A DNA stretch of 64,000 bases from CAXBCP01 sp963977005 (GTDB lineage: Bacteria > Pseudomonadota > Alphaproteobacteria > MPNO01 > UBA830), in contig CAXBMQ010000019.1 of NCBI GenBank assembly GCA_963977005.1, positions 28,060 to 92,059 on the forward strand, in the 5' to 3' direction. The position numbers were made by a program, and so were the translations under genes. The notes below the pieces were generated by a model that saw only the letters and a program-made list of their open reading frames with translations, did no database searches and was not told the origin of the DNA. Positions 23,743-32,014 of the stretch are shown piece by piece (the stretch's first letter is position 1; each line of letters opens with the position of its first letter).

Positions 23743-24978
23743 TCACCCGTGGTGATGATGATCGCCCGCGTTCTCGTAGTGCAGCCGTAACAGATCGATG
23801 CCGTAATCGTTGCCGTTGGGCGTGCGCACAATGGTGTGGACGTGGAACTTGGCGGGTTCGTCATTGGTCAGGAACACGCCGGCGTGGTGGTCGAACTCGA
23901 TGAACGTCACCGGGCTCTGGATGCGGTAATAGAACGCGTCGTCTTCCGACGTGCCGCCGATCCAGCAGAAATGGGTGTCCGCCAGATGACGCTCGACGTC
24001 TTCCATCCGGGCCGCGCGCGGGCCGTCGGGCAGGGTGACGAGATAGGCGTCCACGAGGTCCAGCAGGTCGCGCTGCTGCGCCTTTGTCATGGTGTCGGCG
24101 CGCAGGCCTTCATACGGCACGATGCGGTTGTCCTGATAGGCGCCGCCGAGATGCAGGTTGTCGGCGAAATGCCGGCGGCCCTCGGGCAGGTCGCCGCCCA
24201 TCATCGAATGGGCGACGATGGCGGCGTCTTTCTGGCCGTTGTCGAGGCCGCGCATCAGTGCCAGCCCGCCGCGTTCCTCGTCCTCGAACAGGCGGATGCC
24301 GTCATAGCGGCCCTGGTCGCCATAGGCCGGCTCGGCCCCCATGAAGGCAGGCGTCAGCACCATCTGGTCGCCGATCATCAGGCAGTTCAGGCACAAATGA
24401 TGGCCGAATAGCTGCCAGCCCCAGGGTTTGGTCGCGGACGGCTCGCCGAACAGGCAGAAGATGTAGCTCCATTCGCCGAGCACCAGCGGCGCGCCGATCA
24501 GCTCGCCGAGGAACCCGTTGAGGCGCATCACGTCGCGCGACATCTCGTAGCCGCGCGCGCTCAGGCTGGCGCGCACCACGTCCATCACGGTTTCGCGCAA
24601 ATCCATGGGGTGTTCGTCCAGCCGCAACCCGTGGGTCTCGACATACAGTTCGGTGTTCTGCCAGTTGCGCCACTGGTCGCTGTCGACCGGGAAATGCATC
24701 GCCGCTTTCTGGTCCGGGGTGAGGGCGGCCATCAGAACGGCGACCGCGTCGACCACGGCGGCGGTCGGCGCGCCTTCGGGCTTCAGCGCGAACAGGCCGG
24801 GCGTCACCGTGCCGTTCGCGGTCAGCCCGCGTAACGGTTTCTCGAACAATGCGCGCCACGCGGCGAACAGGCCCTGCGGGCGTTCGCCCTGCATGCGCGT
24901 CTCGGTGTGACCGCGCGCCGTAGTGGTCGGATCGCGTTTCTCGCGCGGCAGGTAGGGACGGTAATCGGGGAGGTTCAT
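23743..24978 (-). CDS. DUF3500 domain protein
   Basis: A 411-aa protein matching DUF3500 along most of its length. Landmarks are LTPDQKAAMHFPVDSDQWRNW, the central GEWSYIFCLFGEPS ... WGWQLFGHHLCLN, and the C-terminal SPVTFIEFDHHAGVFLTN with HVHTIVRTPNGNDYG. The many conserved His, Asp and Trp residues suggest an enzyme, but the family has no established activity known to me. The C-terminus is His-rich (GDHHHHG). It is divergent from an LLM flavoenzyme gene and close to a Rieske oxygenase gene, so a part in a catabolic pathway is a reasonable inference. Confidence 0.85.
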   Translation of the reverse strand: MNLPDYRPYLPREKRDPTTTARGHTETRMQGERPQGLFAAWRALFEKPLRGLTANGTVTPGLFALKPEGAPTAAVVDAVAVLMAALTPDQKAAMHFPVDSDQWRNWQNTELYVETHGLRLDEHPMDLRETVMDVVRASLSARGYEMSRDVMRLNGFLGELIGAPLVLGEWSYIFCLFGEPSATKPWGWQLFGHHLCLNCLMIGDQMVLTPAFMGAEPAYGDQGRYDGIRLFEDEERGGLALMRGLDNGQKDAAIVAHSMMGGDLPEGRRHFADNLHLGGAYQDNRIVPYEGLRADTMTKAQQRDLLDLVDAYLVTLPDGPRAARMEDVERHLADTHFCWIGGTSEDDAFYYRIQSPVTFIEFDHHAGVFLTNDEPAKFHVHTIVRTPNGNDYGIDLLRLHYENAGDHHHHG

Positions 24979-25149
24979 GATGCGCAGGCCTGTTTGCGGG
25001 GATGTCTATCTTACGGAGATTGGGGCGCTCGATGTAGGGTAAAAACGGGCGGTGCGGTAACGCCGCACCCGGGCCCGTCCGGCTTTCCGCTCTTGACGCC
25101 CGGCGCGTGGCGCGCGAGGAGTGGCGCACATGAACACACGGATGCACCC

Positions 25150-26172
25150 ATGAAGAAAATCGGCTTCCTGTCTTTCGGGCACTGGAATCCGGCGGAAGGA
25201 TCGCAGACGCGCTCGGCGTCGGATGCGCTGTTGCAGTCCATCGACCTCGCGGTCGCCGCGGAGGAGCTGGGGGCCGACGGGGCGTTTTTCCGGGTGCATC
25301 ACTTCGCCCGCCAGCTGGCGTCGCCGTTCCCGCTGCTGGCCGCGGCCGGCGCGAAGACGCGGCGCATCGAAATCGGTACCGGCGTGATCGACATGCGTTA
25401 CGAGAACCCGCTCTACATGGCAGAGGATGCCGGCGCCGCGGACCTGATCGCCGGCGGACGGCTGCAGCTCGGCATCAGCCGCGGTTCGCCCGAACAGGTC
25501 ATCGACGGCTGGCGCCATTTCGGCTACCGGCCCGCCGGGGACGAAACAGAGGCGGACATGGCGCGGCGTCATACCGAAGTGCTGCTCGATGTGCTGCGGG
25601 GCGAGGGGTTCGCGCAGCCCAACCCGCAGCCGATGTTCCCGAACCCGACGGGCATGCTTCGCCTCGAACCCCATTCGCAGGGCCTGCGCGACCGGATCTG
25701 GTGGGGGGCATCGACCAACGCCACCGCGGTCTGGGCGGCGAAGCTCGGGATGCACCTGCAGAGTTCCACCCTCAAGACGGACGAGAGCGGCGAGCCGTTT
25801 CACGTCCAGCAGGCCAAACAGATCCGCGCCTTCCGCGCCGCATGGGCCGAAGCCGGTCATGGCCGCGACGCACGGGTGTCCGTCAGCCGCAGCATCTTTG
25901 CCCTGGTCGATGACCGGGACCGCGCCTATTTCGGGCGCGAACGGCAAAGCCAGGACCAGATCGGCCATATCGATCCGAACACCCGGTCCATCTTCGGCCG
26001 CAGCTACGCGGCGGAACCGGACCGTCTCGTCGAGGAACTGGCGCAGGACCAGGCGATTGCCGAGGCCGATACGCTTCTGCTCACGGTGCCCAACCAGCTC
26101 GGCGTCGATTACAACGCCCACGTGATCGAATCGATCCTCACCCACGTCGCCCCGGCTCTGGGCTGGCGCTGA
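25150..26172 (+). CDS. LLM-class flavin-dependent oxidoreductase
   Basis: Second luciferase-like flavoenzyme of the window, 340 aa. It begins MKKIGFLSFGHWNP and shows ELGADGAFFRVHHFARQLASP, the segment RRIEIGTGVIDMRYENPLYM and the binding run GGRLQLGISRGSPEQV. The ATG at 25150 is chosen because it gives the canonical beta-strand start; the frame is open further upstream (to 24907) but that part overlaps the divergent DUF3500 gene. It converges on the Rieske gene at 26198. Substrate unknown; oxidation of an aldehyde, ketone or heterocycle would be typical. Confidence 0.87.
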   Translation: MKKIGFLSFGHWNPAEGSQTRSASDALLQSIDLAVAAEELGADGAFFRVHHFARQLASPFPLLAAAGAKTRRIEIGTGVIDMRYENPLYMAEDAGAADLIAGGRLQLGISRGSPEQVIDGWRHFGYRPAGDETEADMARRHTEVLLDVLRGEGFAQPNPQPMFPNPTGMLRLEPHSQGLRDRIWWGASTNATAVWAAKLGMHLQSSTLKTDESGEPFHVQQAKQIRAFRAAWAEAGHGRDARVSVSRSIFALVDDRDRAYFGRERQSQDQIGHIDPNTRSIFGRSYAAEPDRLVEELAQDQAIAEADTLLLTVPNQLGVDYNAHVIESILTHVAPALGWR

Positions 26173-26197
26173 GGAACGCGCCCGGAGGTCGTGCTGC

Positions 26198-27490
26198 TTA
26201 CGCCGCTGCGCGCGCCTTCGCCCGGTAGGACAGGCCCTGTTTCCAGTCCGAATCCTTCGGGATCATGCCCTCGTAGGACGCGAGGTCGGTCAGGCTGACC
26301 GAGCGGCCCGCCGCGCGGGTGGCGATGGCGGGCTTGCCGTCGAGGTAATCGCGGGCGGCGGCAATCATGATACGCCGGAACTGGGCGACCGCGCCGTCGC
26401 TGACGCCGAGATAATCCTTCGTGCGGTCGGCGACGGGGCCCATCGATTCCCACATCGCCATGTCCTGGGACGGGATGCCGTAAATACCCGTGAAGTCGCC
26501 GTTCTTCATCGCTTCGCGGTCCTGCAGGAAATTATTGTCCAGCGTGCGGATCTTGCGGAAGTTCTCGTCGATATCGACGCCGATCTCGGCACCGCAGAAC
26601 TTGCGCCACTCGTCGCTGCTGATGCCCTTCGTTTCATGGAAGGCGATCCAGTAGAACATGGTGTTGCCGTCATCCATCGGCACCAGCATCTGCGCCAGCC
26701 GGTACTGGTCGTTCGGCGGAATGATGACGGAGAACGGGGCGACGAACAGCGTGCAGCGGATATAGTCGTTGATCTCGGGATCGATGATCGGGGTGCGGAC
26801 CGCCGCGTAGTGAAAGCCGAAATCGGTTTTTTCCAAGCGGATACGCGGCGCCTTGTCGCGCGACGGGCGCGGCCACGCGGTGGCGGTCGCCTTGGCGCTG
26901 TCGACCTCGGCCGGCGGCATGTTGGACGAATGCAGGCTCGACGAATGCGCCGAGTCGATCGATCCTTCGAGCACCTGCGCCCAGTTGCACGCCGTGTGGA
27001 CCTTGACGATGGCGATCTTGTCGTCCGGGCAATGCGCCCAGGAGGGCGGTTCGAATTCGGCGATGTCGTCGGCATCGCCCATCCACACCCACACGAACCC
27101 GCCGGATTCGTGGGTCGGATAGGATTTGGCCTTTGCGTCTTCCTTCAGGCCTTCGCCGTTATTGGGCTCGGACGGCATGTCCATGACATTGCCGTTCACG
27201 TCGAACTTCCAGCCGTGATACAGGCAGCGCAGGCCGCAGTCTTCGTTGCGTCCGAACGCCAGCGAGGCGCCGCGGTGACGGCAGAATTCGTCGATCGCGC
27301 CGAGGCGGCCCTCGGTATCGCGGAACACCACCAGGTCTTCGCCCAGCAGGCGAACGCGGGCGGGCTTGCCGTCGGGCTCGGCGACTTCTTCCGACATGCA
27401 GGCGGGCAGCCAGTGACTGCGCATGATGCCGCCCATCGCGGTATCGCCTTCGACAAGGCACAAAAGGTCGTTTTCTTCACGTGTGGTCAT
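26198..27490 (-). CDS. Rieske non-heme iron oxygenase, phthalate-dioxygenase-like
   Basis: A 430-aa single-component-type oxygenase. Rieske ligands are C70-x-H72 and C89-x2-H92 (CRHRG ... CLYHGWKF); the catalytic iron motif is EGSIDSAHSSSLH with D179, H182 and H187. Overall layout and length resemble phthalate 4,5-dioxygenase oxygenase rather than the alpha-beta enzymes at 12.6-14.4 kb. The ATG at 27490 is supported by AGGAGG 8 nt upstream; the frame is open to 27550. No reductase gene is adjacent. It faces a Gfo/Idh/MocA gene across a region with a 38-bp palindrome, presumably bound by the MarR regulator at 28873. Confidence 0.9.
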   Translation of the reverse strand: MTTREENDLLCLVEGDTAMGGIMRSHWLPACMSEEVAEPDGKPARVRLLGEDLVVFRDTEGRLGAIDEFCRHRGASLAFGRNEDCGLRCLYHGWKFDVNGNVMDMPSEPNNGEGLKEDAKAKSYPTHESGGFVWVWMGDADDIAEFEPPSWAHCPDDKIAIVKVHTACNWAQVLEGSIDSAHSSSLHSSNMPPAEVDSAKATATAWPRPSRDKAPRIRLEKTDFGFHYAAVRTPIIDPEINDYIRCTLFVAPFSVIIPPNDQYRLAQMLVPMDDGNTMFYWIAFHETKGISSDEWRKFCGAEIGVDIDENFRKIRTLDNNFLQDREAMKNGDFTGIYGIPSQDMAMWESMGPVADRTKDYLGVSDGAVAQFRRIMIAAARDYLDGKPAIATRAAGRSVSLTDLASYEGMIPKDSDWKQGLSYRAKARAAA

Positions 27491-27552
27491 GATGTTTCCT
27501 CCTGCCGGGCCGGTTCGCCCGTCTCCCTTACTCGATAAGGTTCGTCTCAAGG

Positions 27553-27590
27553 TTCTTAGGAACCGAAGAATATTCTTCGGAAACTAAGAA
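27553..27590. promoter_or_regulatory. Nested palindrome in divergent promoter, candidate MarR operator
   Basis: The perfect 18-bp palindrome CCGAAGAATATTCTTCGG (27563-27580) is flanked by inverted TTCTTAG and CTAAGAA. Only the 3 bases between inner and outer arms break symmetry. It sits between the Rieske gene and the Gfo/Idh-MarR pair. Two overlapping TTCTTAG-type half-sites suggest cooperative dimer binding. Confidence 0.65.
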
Positions 27591-27649
27591 GTTTGCGCGC
27601 CCCTGTCAACAGGATTAGACTGGCGCTTCCCCCGCGACAGGATAGCAGA

Positions 27650-28873
27650 ATGACGGCAATTTCAACGGACAGAAAGCTGAAACTCGGTATTGCCGGGCTG
27701 GGCCGCGGTTTCACGGTCATGCTGCCGACGCTCGCCCTTCATCCGCGTCTCGATGTCGTGGCCGCGGTCGACACCCGCCCGGCGGCGGGGGCGCGCTTTG
27801 AAGCCGATTTCGGCGGCACCGCCTATGACAGCGTCGAGGCGATGTGCGCCGGGGCCGATATCGATGCGGTCTATGTCGCAACGCCGCACCAGTTTCATGC
27901 CGAACACACCGAAATCGCCGCCCGGGCCGGCAAGCACGTTCTTGTCGAAAAGCCGATGGCGCTGACGCTGGCGGACTGCACGCGGATGATCGACGCGGCG
28001 GCGGCGGCGGGCGTGCATCTGCTGGTCGGCCACAGCCACAGCTACGATGCCCCGATTCTCGAGGCGCGCCGCCTGATCGAGACCGGCGATTACGGCCCGC
28101 CCCGGCTCATCACCGCCCTGAACTACACCGATTTTATCTACCGGCCGCGCCGGCCGGAGGAACTCGATACGGCGCAGGGCGGCGGCGTCGTGTTCAGCCA
28201 GGCCGCCCATCAGATCGATATCGCCCGCCTGCTCGGCGGCGGCATGGTCGAGACGGTTTATGCGACGACCGGCAATTACGATCCCGCGCGGCCGACCGAA
28301 GGGGTCTATAGCGCGCTCCTTAAATTCGCCGATGGCGCAGTCGCGAACCTGACCTATTCGGGATACGGCCATTTCGATTCGGATGAATTTACCGGCTGGC
28401 GCGGCGAATCCGGGGCGATGAAGGACCCGGCGAATTACGGCGCCGCCCGGCGGGCCCTCGCCGGGATCGGCGATATCGAGGCCGAGGCCGCGCTCAAGGC
28501 CGACCGTGCCTATGGCGGCCCCAAAGGGGCGAGCGCGCCGACATCGCCGCCGGAAAATAAAAGCCACGAGCATTTCGGGCTTTTTATCGTCAGCTGCGCG
28601 GGCGGCGACATCCGCCCCGGGCCCGAGGGCGTGCGGGTCTACGGCGATGACGGCATCGAAGACTTTCCGCTGGCGCCGCCGTCCGTGCCGCGCAGCGAGG
28701 TGATCGACGAGTTGTGCGCGGCCGTGTTCGACGACGCGCCGCCGCTGCATTCCGGCGCATGGGGCCGCGCCACGCTGGAGGTCTGCCGCGCCGTGCTGCA
28801 ATCGGCAGATGAAGCCCGCGAGGTGCGCGTCGGCCATCAGGTGCCGACCCTCTCCGTGAACGGGGACGCCTAG
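27650..28873 (+). CDS. Gfo/Idh/MocA-family oxidoreductase
   Basis: NAD(P)-dependent dehydrogenase-like protein, 407 aa. The N-terminal Rossmann domain begins LKLGIAGLGRGFTVMLP and contains the family motif EKPMALTLADC; the C-terminal alpha/beta domain includes GGGVVFSQAAHQIDIARLLG, whose His is the usual catalytic/substrate residue. A loop near residues 290-305 (KGASAPTSPPENKSHEHFGLF) resembles enzymes acting on phthalate-type dihydrodiols (Pht4-like), which would fit the neighbouring Rieske enzyme; that link is inference. The ATG at 27650 has AGGA 7 nt upstream. The stop overlaps the start of the following MarR gene by one base. Confidence 0.85.
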   Translation: MTAISTDRKLKLGIAGLGRGFTVMLPTLALHPRLDVVAAVDTRPAAGARFEADFGGTAYDSVEAMCAGADIDAVYVATPHQFHAEHTEIAARAGKHVLVEKPMALTLADCTRMIDAAAAAGVHLLVGHSHSYDAPILEARRLIETGDYGPPRLITALNYTDFIYRPRRPEELDTAQGGGVVFSQAAHQIDIARLLGGGMVETVYATTGNYDPARPTEGVYSALLKFADGAVANLTYSGYGHFDSDEFTGWRGESGAMKDPANYGAARRALAGIGDIEAEAALKADRAYGGPKGASAPTSPPENKSHEHFGLFIVSCAGGDIRPGPEGVRVYGDDGIEDFPLAPPSVPRSEVIDELCAAVFDDAPPLHSGAWGRATLEVCRAVLQSADEAREVRVGHQVPTLSVNGDA

Positions 28874-29358
28874 TGGCCGATCTGCCGCCGGCCGATTCCC
28901 GTCTCATCCTGCAGCACTGGCGCGATGCGGTGCCCGACGACCGGCTGGCCCACCTGATCCGCGATGCGGGGCGCAGCCTCGGCCAGAGCCTGACGCCCCT
29001 GCTGGCGGCACACGATATCCCGTTCGGTCACTGGTCATTCCTGCGCGTGCTGTGGGACCGCGACGGGCTGACCCAGAAAGAGCTCAGCGATGCTGCGGGC
29101 GTCACCGAGCCGACGACGTTTGCCGCCGTCAAGGCGCTGATGGAAAAGGGCTATGTCACGCGCCGGCACAATCCGGGCAACAAGCGGAAATTCTACGTTT
29201 ACCTGACGCCGGAAGGGATCGCGCTGCGCGACGTGCTGGTGCCGCTGGCGGAGGAGGTCAACCGCGTCGCCGTCCGGGGCATTCCGCCGGAAAACGTACG
29301 GATCATGCGCGAGACCCTGCTTGCGATTATCGAGAACCTTGCCGGCGACGCGCCCTAG
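28873..29358 (+). CDS. MarR-family transcriptional regulator
   Basis: A 161-aa winged-helix regulator: HLIRDAGRSLGQSLTPLLAA, then GLTQKELSDAAGVTEPTTFA followed by AVKALMEKGYVTRR, and the wing RRHNPGNKRKFYVYLTPEG. The GTG start shares its first base with the TAG stop of the dehydrogenase gene, so translation is coupled. It is the likely regulator of the divergent Rieske and dehydrogenase genes through the palindrome at 27553-27590. Confidence 0.88.
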   Translation: MADLPPADSRLILQHWRDAVPDDRLAHLIRDAGRSLGQSLTPLLAAHDIPFGHWSFLRVLWDRDGLTQKELSDAAGVTEPTTFAAVKALMEKGYVTRRHNPGNKRKFYVYLTPEGIALRDVLVPLAEEVNRVAVRGIPPENVRIMRETLLAIIENLAGDAP

Positions 29359-29361
29359 TTA

Positions 29362-29410
29362 CCGGCAGTTTCCGCCGCCAGCACCGCGCCCGGCCTCCGG
29401 CAGTTTCCGC
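29362..29410. repeat. Short direct repeat CCGGCAGTTTCCGC
   Basis: The 14-mer CCGGCAGTTTCCGC occurs at 29362-29375 and 29397-29410 in the 98-nt space between the convergent MarR and ccmI genes. No U-run terminator is seen there. A one-base variant occurs near 38099 upstream of acnA. Significance unknown. Confidence 0.4.
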
Positions 29411-29456
29411 GTAATTGGGCTGCGCGATCGGATTTCTCGTCACATTCGGGTGAGGT

Positions 29457-30887
29457 CTATCGGTCGTCGAGGGCGTCGAGCTGTTTCTTGAGCTGGACGT
29501 ACTGGACGCCGTTGGGGTCGACGAATTCGAGCAGGCGGGTCCACCGCGTCCGCGCGGTTTCGACATCGCCGGCCGACAGCGCCAGCGCGCCCGACAGCCA
29601 CAATGCGCGCGGCTCGTCCGGATCGCGGGCGAGGATGCGGTCGACCAGGGGTTTGAGCTCCGCCCGCGGCGGCGGGTCGGGCTCGGCGACGCTGACGATC
29701 GCATCGGCGTAGGCTACCAGGATCTCGACATCGTCGGGCCGCAATGCCGCGGCTTTGGCATAGGCGTCCCGTGCGGCGGCGCGGTCGCCGAGTACGCTGC
29801 GCGCCCGGCCGAGCCGCAGCCAGCCCGCGACATCGTCCGGGTTTTCCTTCAGCTTCTCGGCGAGGCCGTCGACCATGTTGCGGATCATCGCCTGGCGGTC
29901 TTCGGCGGACATGTTGCGCGCGGCTTCCATCTGCGCGCGGGTCGGGCCGGGCGCGGTATTCGGGGATGCGGCGGCCAGCGGCGGGGCGCGGTCGCGCAGC
30001 GCGGCCAGCGCGTTGCTGTCCATGCCCATCTCGCCGGCCAGCCGCGCGATCCGCGGCCGCAGGAATTTGAGCCAGGGCGCATCGGGCGGGGAAGCGGCTT
30101 CGAGCGCCACCCACCGGTCGAGGGCTGCGCGCAGCCGCCCGCCCTGCCGGTCGGCGACGCCAATATAGTACTGGGCACGGGGCTCCGCCGGGTCGCGGCG
30201 CAACGCTTCGGCGAATGCCGCCCGGGCGTCCGGCGTCACCTGTCCGTCGGCGGCCAGCGTCAGTGCCTCGCCCGCGCGGGAGGCGAAATCGGCATTGCCG
30301 GGCGCCAGGCGCATCGATTGCGTATAGGCGACGGCAGCCTGCCGGTGCCGCTTCATCTGCGTGAGTGCGTCGCCGAGCGCGATCCAGCTTTGCAGGTCCG
30401 CCGGGTTTTTCTCGAGCGCCGCCGCGAGCCGGGCGACTTCGGCGCGCCCGGCCGCATCGCCACGCGGTGCCTGTGGGCCCAAGGCGTTTTCCGCGCGCAT
30501 TTCGGCCGCCGGCCTGCCGGGCAGGTTCGGGCTGCCATAGGCGACATAGACGAAGACGGCGAGCGCCGGCACGCACAGGCCGGTGACGATTGCGGTGACA
30601 TGCCGGGGCTGTCCCCCGGGGGTGTCGGATGCTGCCCCGTCCGCCCGATCCGCCCCGTCGGCGGCGGAGATCATGCGCCGTCCGATCTCGGTCCGGGCCG
30701 CCTCGGCTTCATCCGCGCCGATCACGCCGCGCGCGACGTCGCGGTCGACCTCGTCGAGCTGGTCGCGGTAAATCTCGATCTCGTGCGCCGCGCGGGTCGC
30801 CGAGTCGCGCTTGCCGCGGATCAGCGGCAGGACGACCAGCGCGACGGCCGCCAGCGTCATGACGGTGAGGGCGATGCCGAGGATCAT
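29457..30887 (-). CDS. ccmI: Cytochrome c maturation protein CcmI (CycH)
   Basis: Apocytochrome c chaperone of the heme ligation module, 476 aa. It has an N-terminal membrane helix (IALTVMTLAAVALVVLPLI), a cytoplasmic leucine-zipper-like segment (EIEIYRDQLDEVDRDVARGV), a second helix (VTAIVTGLCVPALAVFVYVAYG) and a periplasmic TPR region (ALEKNPADLQSWIALGDALT and further repeats to the C-terminus). It is the last gene of the ccm operon and overlaps ccmH by 4 nt (ATGA). Confidence 0.92.
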   Translation of the reverse strand: MILGIALTVMTLAAVALVVLPLIRGKRDSATRAAHEIEIYRDQLDEVDRDVARGVIGADEAEAARTEIGRRMISAADGADRADGAASDTPGGQPRHVTAIVTGLCVPALAVFVYVAYGSPNLPGRPAAEMRAENALGPQAPRGDAAGRAEVARLAAALEKNPADLQSWIALGDALTQMKRHRQAAVAYTQSMRLAPGNADFASRAGEALTLAADGQVTPDARAAFAEALRRDPAEPRAQYYIGVADRQGGRLRAALDRWVALEAASPPDAPWLKFLRPRIARLAGEMGMDSNALAALRDRAPPLAAASPNTAPGPTRAQMEAARNMSAEDRQAMIRNMVDGLAEKLKENPDDVAGWLRLGRARSVLGDRAAARDAYAKAAALRPDDVEILVAYADAIVSVAEPDPPPRAELKPLVDRILARDPDEPRALWLSGALALSAGDVETARTRWTRLLEFVDPNGVQYVQLKKQLDALDDR

Positions 30888-31387
30888 TTCCCGGGCTTCT
30901 CCGCCAGCAGGGCATCGACGCGGGCGCGCTCATCGGCGCTGAGCGGGGCCACCGGTGCGGCCACCGCGTCGCGCCGCCGCCGGTGCCACAGCGTCACGCC
31001 GATAATACCGATCAGAAAAATCACGCCCGGCCCGATCCACAGGATCAGGGTCGAGTTCTTGAACGGCGGGCGCAGCAACACGAAGTCGCCATAGCGTTCG
31101 ACGATAAAGTCGACCGCTTCGGCATCGGTATCGCCCGCTTTCAGACGATCACGCACCAGGATGCGCAGGTCGCGTGCAAGCGTCGCGTCCGAATCGTCGA
31201 TCGACTGGTTCTGACAGACAAGACAGCGCAGCTCCTTGCTGATCTCGCGGGCGCGGGCCTCGAGCGCCGGATCCTTCAGGATCTCGTCCGGCTCCAGCGC
31301 CAGCGCCGCCGGCGGGGCGACGGGCGCGATCGCCGGCGCGATCAGCGGCGCGGCGAACAGGGCGGCGGCGAACAGGAAGGCTTTCAT
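30884..31387 (-). CDS. ccmH: Cytochrome c maturation protein CcmH (CycL)
   Basis: Membrane-anchored thiol oxidoreductase that reduces apocytochrome CxxCH cysteines, 167 aa. It has a signal peptide (1-30), the active-site motif LRCLVCQNQSI (C55, C58), ERYGDFVLLRPPF, and a C-terminal membrane helix STLILWIGPGVIFLIGIIG. The ATG at 31387 gives the correct signal peptide; the frame is open to 31744 but that part lies inside ccmG. Four-base overlaps with ccmG and ccmI. Confidence 0.94.
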   Translation of the reverse strand: MKAFLFAAALFAAPLIAPAIAPVAPPAALALEPDEILKDPALEARAREISKELRCLVCQNQSIDDSDATLARDLRILVRDRLKAGDTDAEAVDFIVERYGDFVLLRPPFKNSTLILWIGPGVIFLIGIIGVTLWHRRRRDAVAAPVAPLSADERARVDALLAEKPGK

Positions 31388-31992
31388 GACCCGCCCGCCT
31401 GCGCATCGCCCGCTGCCGGTCCGTTGCCGTCGCCCGTGGCAGCCTGCCGGAGCAGCGGCAGGATCAGCGAATCGAGCTGTTGCGGGTAAATCTGGCCGAC
31501 ATGCCGGTAGCGGATACGGCCCGATGCATCGACGACGAAGGTTTCGGGATAGCCGTAGACGCCCCAGTCGATGGCGGCGCGTCCCGTGGTGTCCGCGCCG
31601 ATCTGTTTGAAGGGGTTCCCCAGTTCGCGGAGAAACCGCGCCGCGTCTTCCGGCTTGTCCTTGTAGTTGATGCCGTAGATCGTCACCCCCTGTTGCGCCA
31701 GGGTCATCAATACCGGGTGTTCGATGCGACAGGGCGGGCACCACGACGCCCAGACATTAACCAGCGATACCTTGCCCTTGAGATCGTCGGTCCTGAAGCC
31801 CGGGATGTTCAGCGACGCGGGCAGACCCGCGATCGGCGGCAGGTCGAATTGCGGCGCGGGTTTGTCGATCATCGCCGAGGGGATTTTCGAAATATCCTTG
31901 CCGCCCGGCCCGACCTGCCAGAGATACACGCCGAACACGACCGCGAGGACGACAAATGTGACGACAGGAACAAGGGTGAGCGGACGGAGCAT
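31384..31992 (-). CDS. ccmG: Thiol:disulfide interchange protein CcmG/DsbE
   Basis: Periplasmic membrane-tethered thioredoxin that keeps CcmH and apocytochromes reduced, 202 aa. An N-terminal anchor (LVPVVTFVVLAVVFGVYLW) is followed by the thioredoxin fold with VNVWASWCPPCRIEHPV (active-site C85-P-P-C88) and the CcmG-type GVYGYPETFVVD. It is 22 nt downstream of ccmF. Confidence 0.94.
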   Translation of the reverse strand: MLRPLTLVPVVTFVVLAVVFGVYLWQVGPGGKDISKIPSAMIDKPAPQFDLPPIAGLPASLNIPGFRTDDLKGKVSLVNVWASWCPPCRIEHPVLMTLAQQGVTIYGINYKDKPEDAARFLRELGNPFKQIGADTTGRAAIDWGVYGYPETFVVDASGRIRYRHVGQIYPQQLDSLILPLLRQAATGDGNGPAAGDAQAGGS

Positions 31993-32014
31993 CAGGCGGG
32001 CTTTCCGTTAATGA

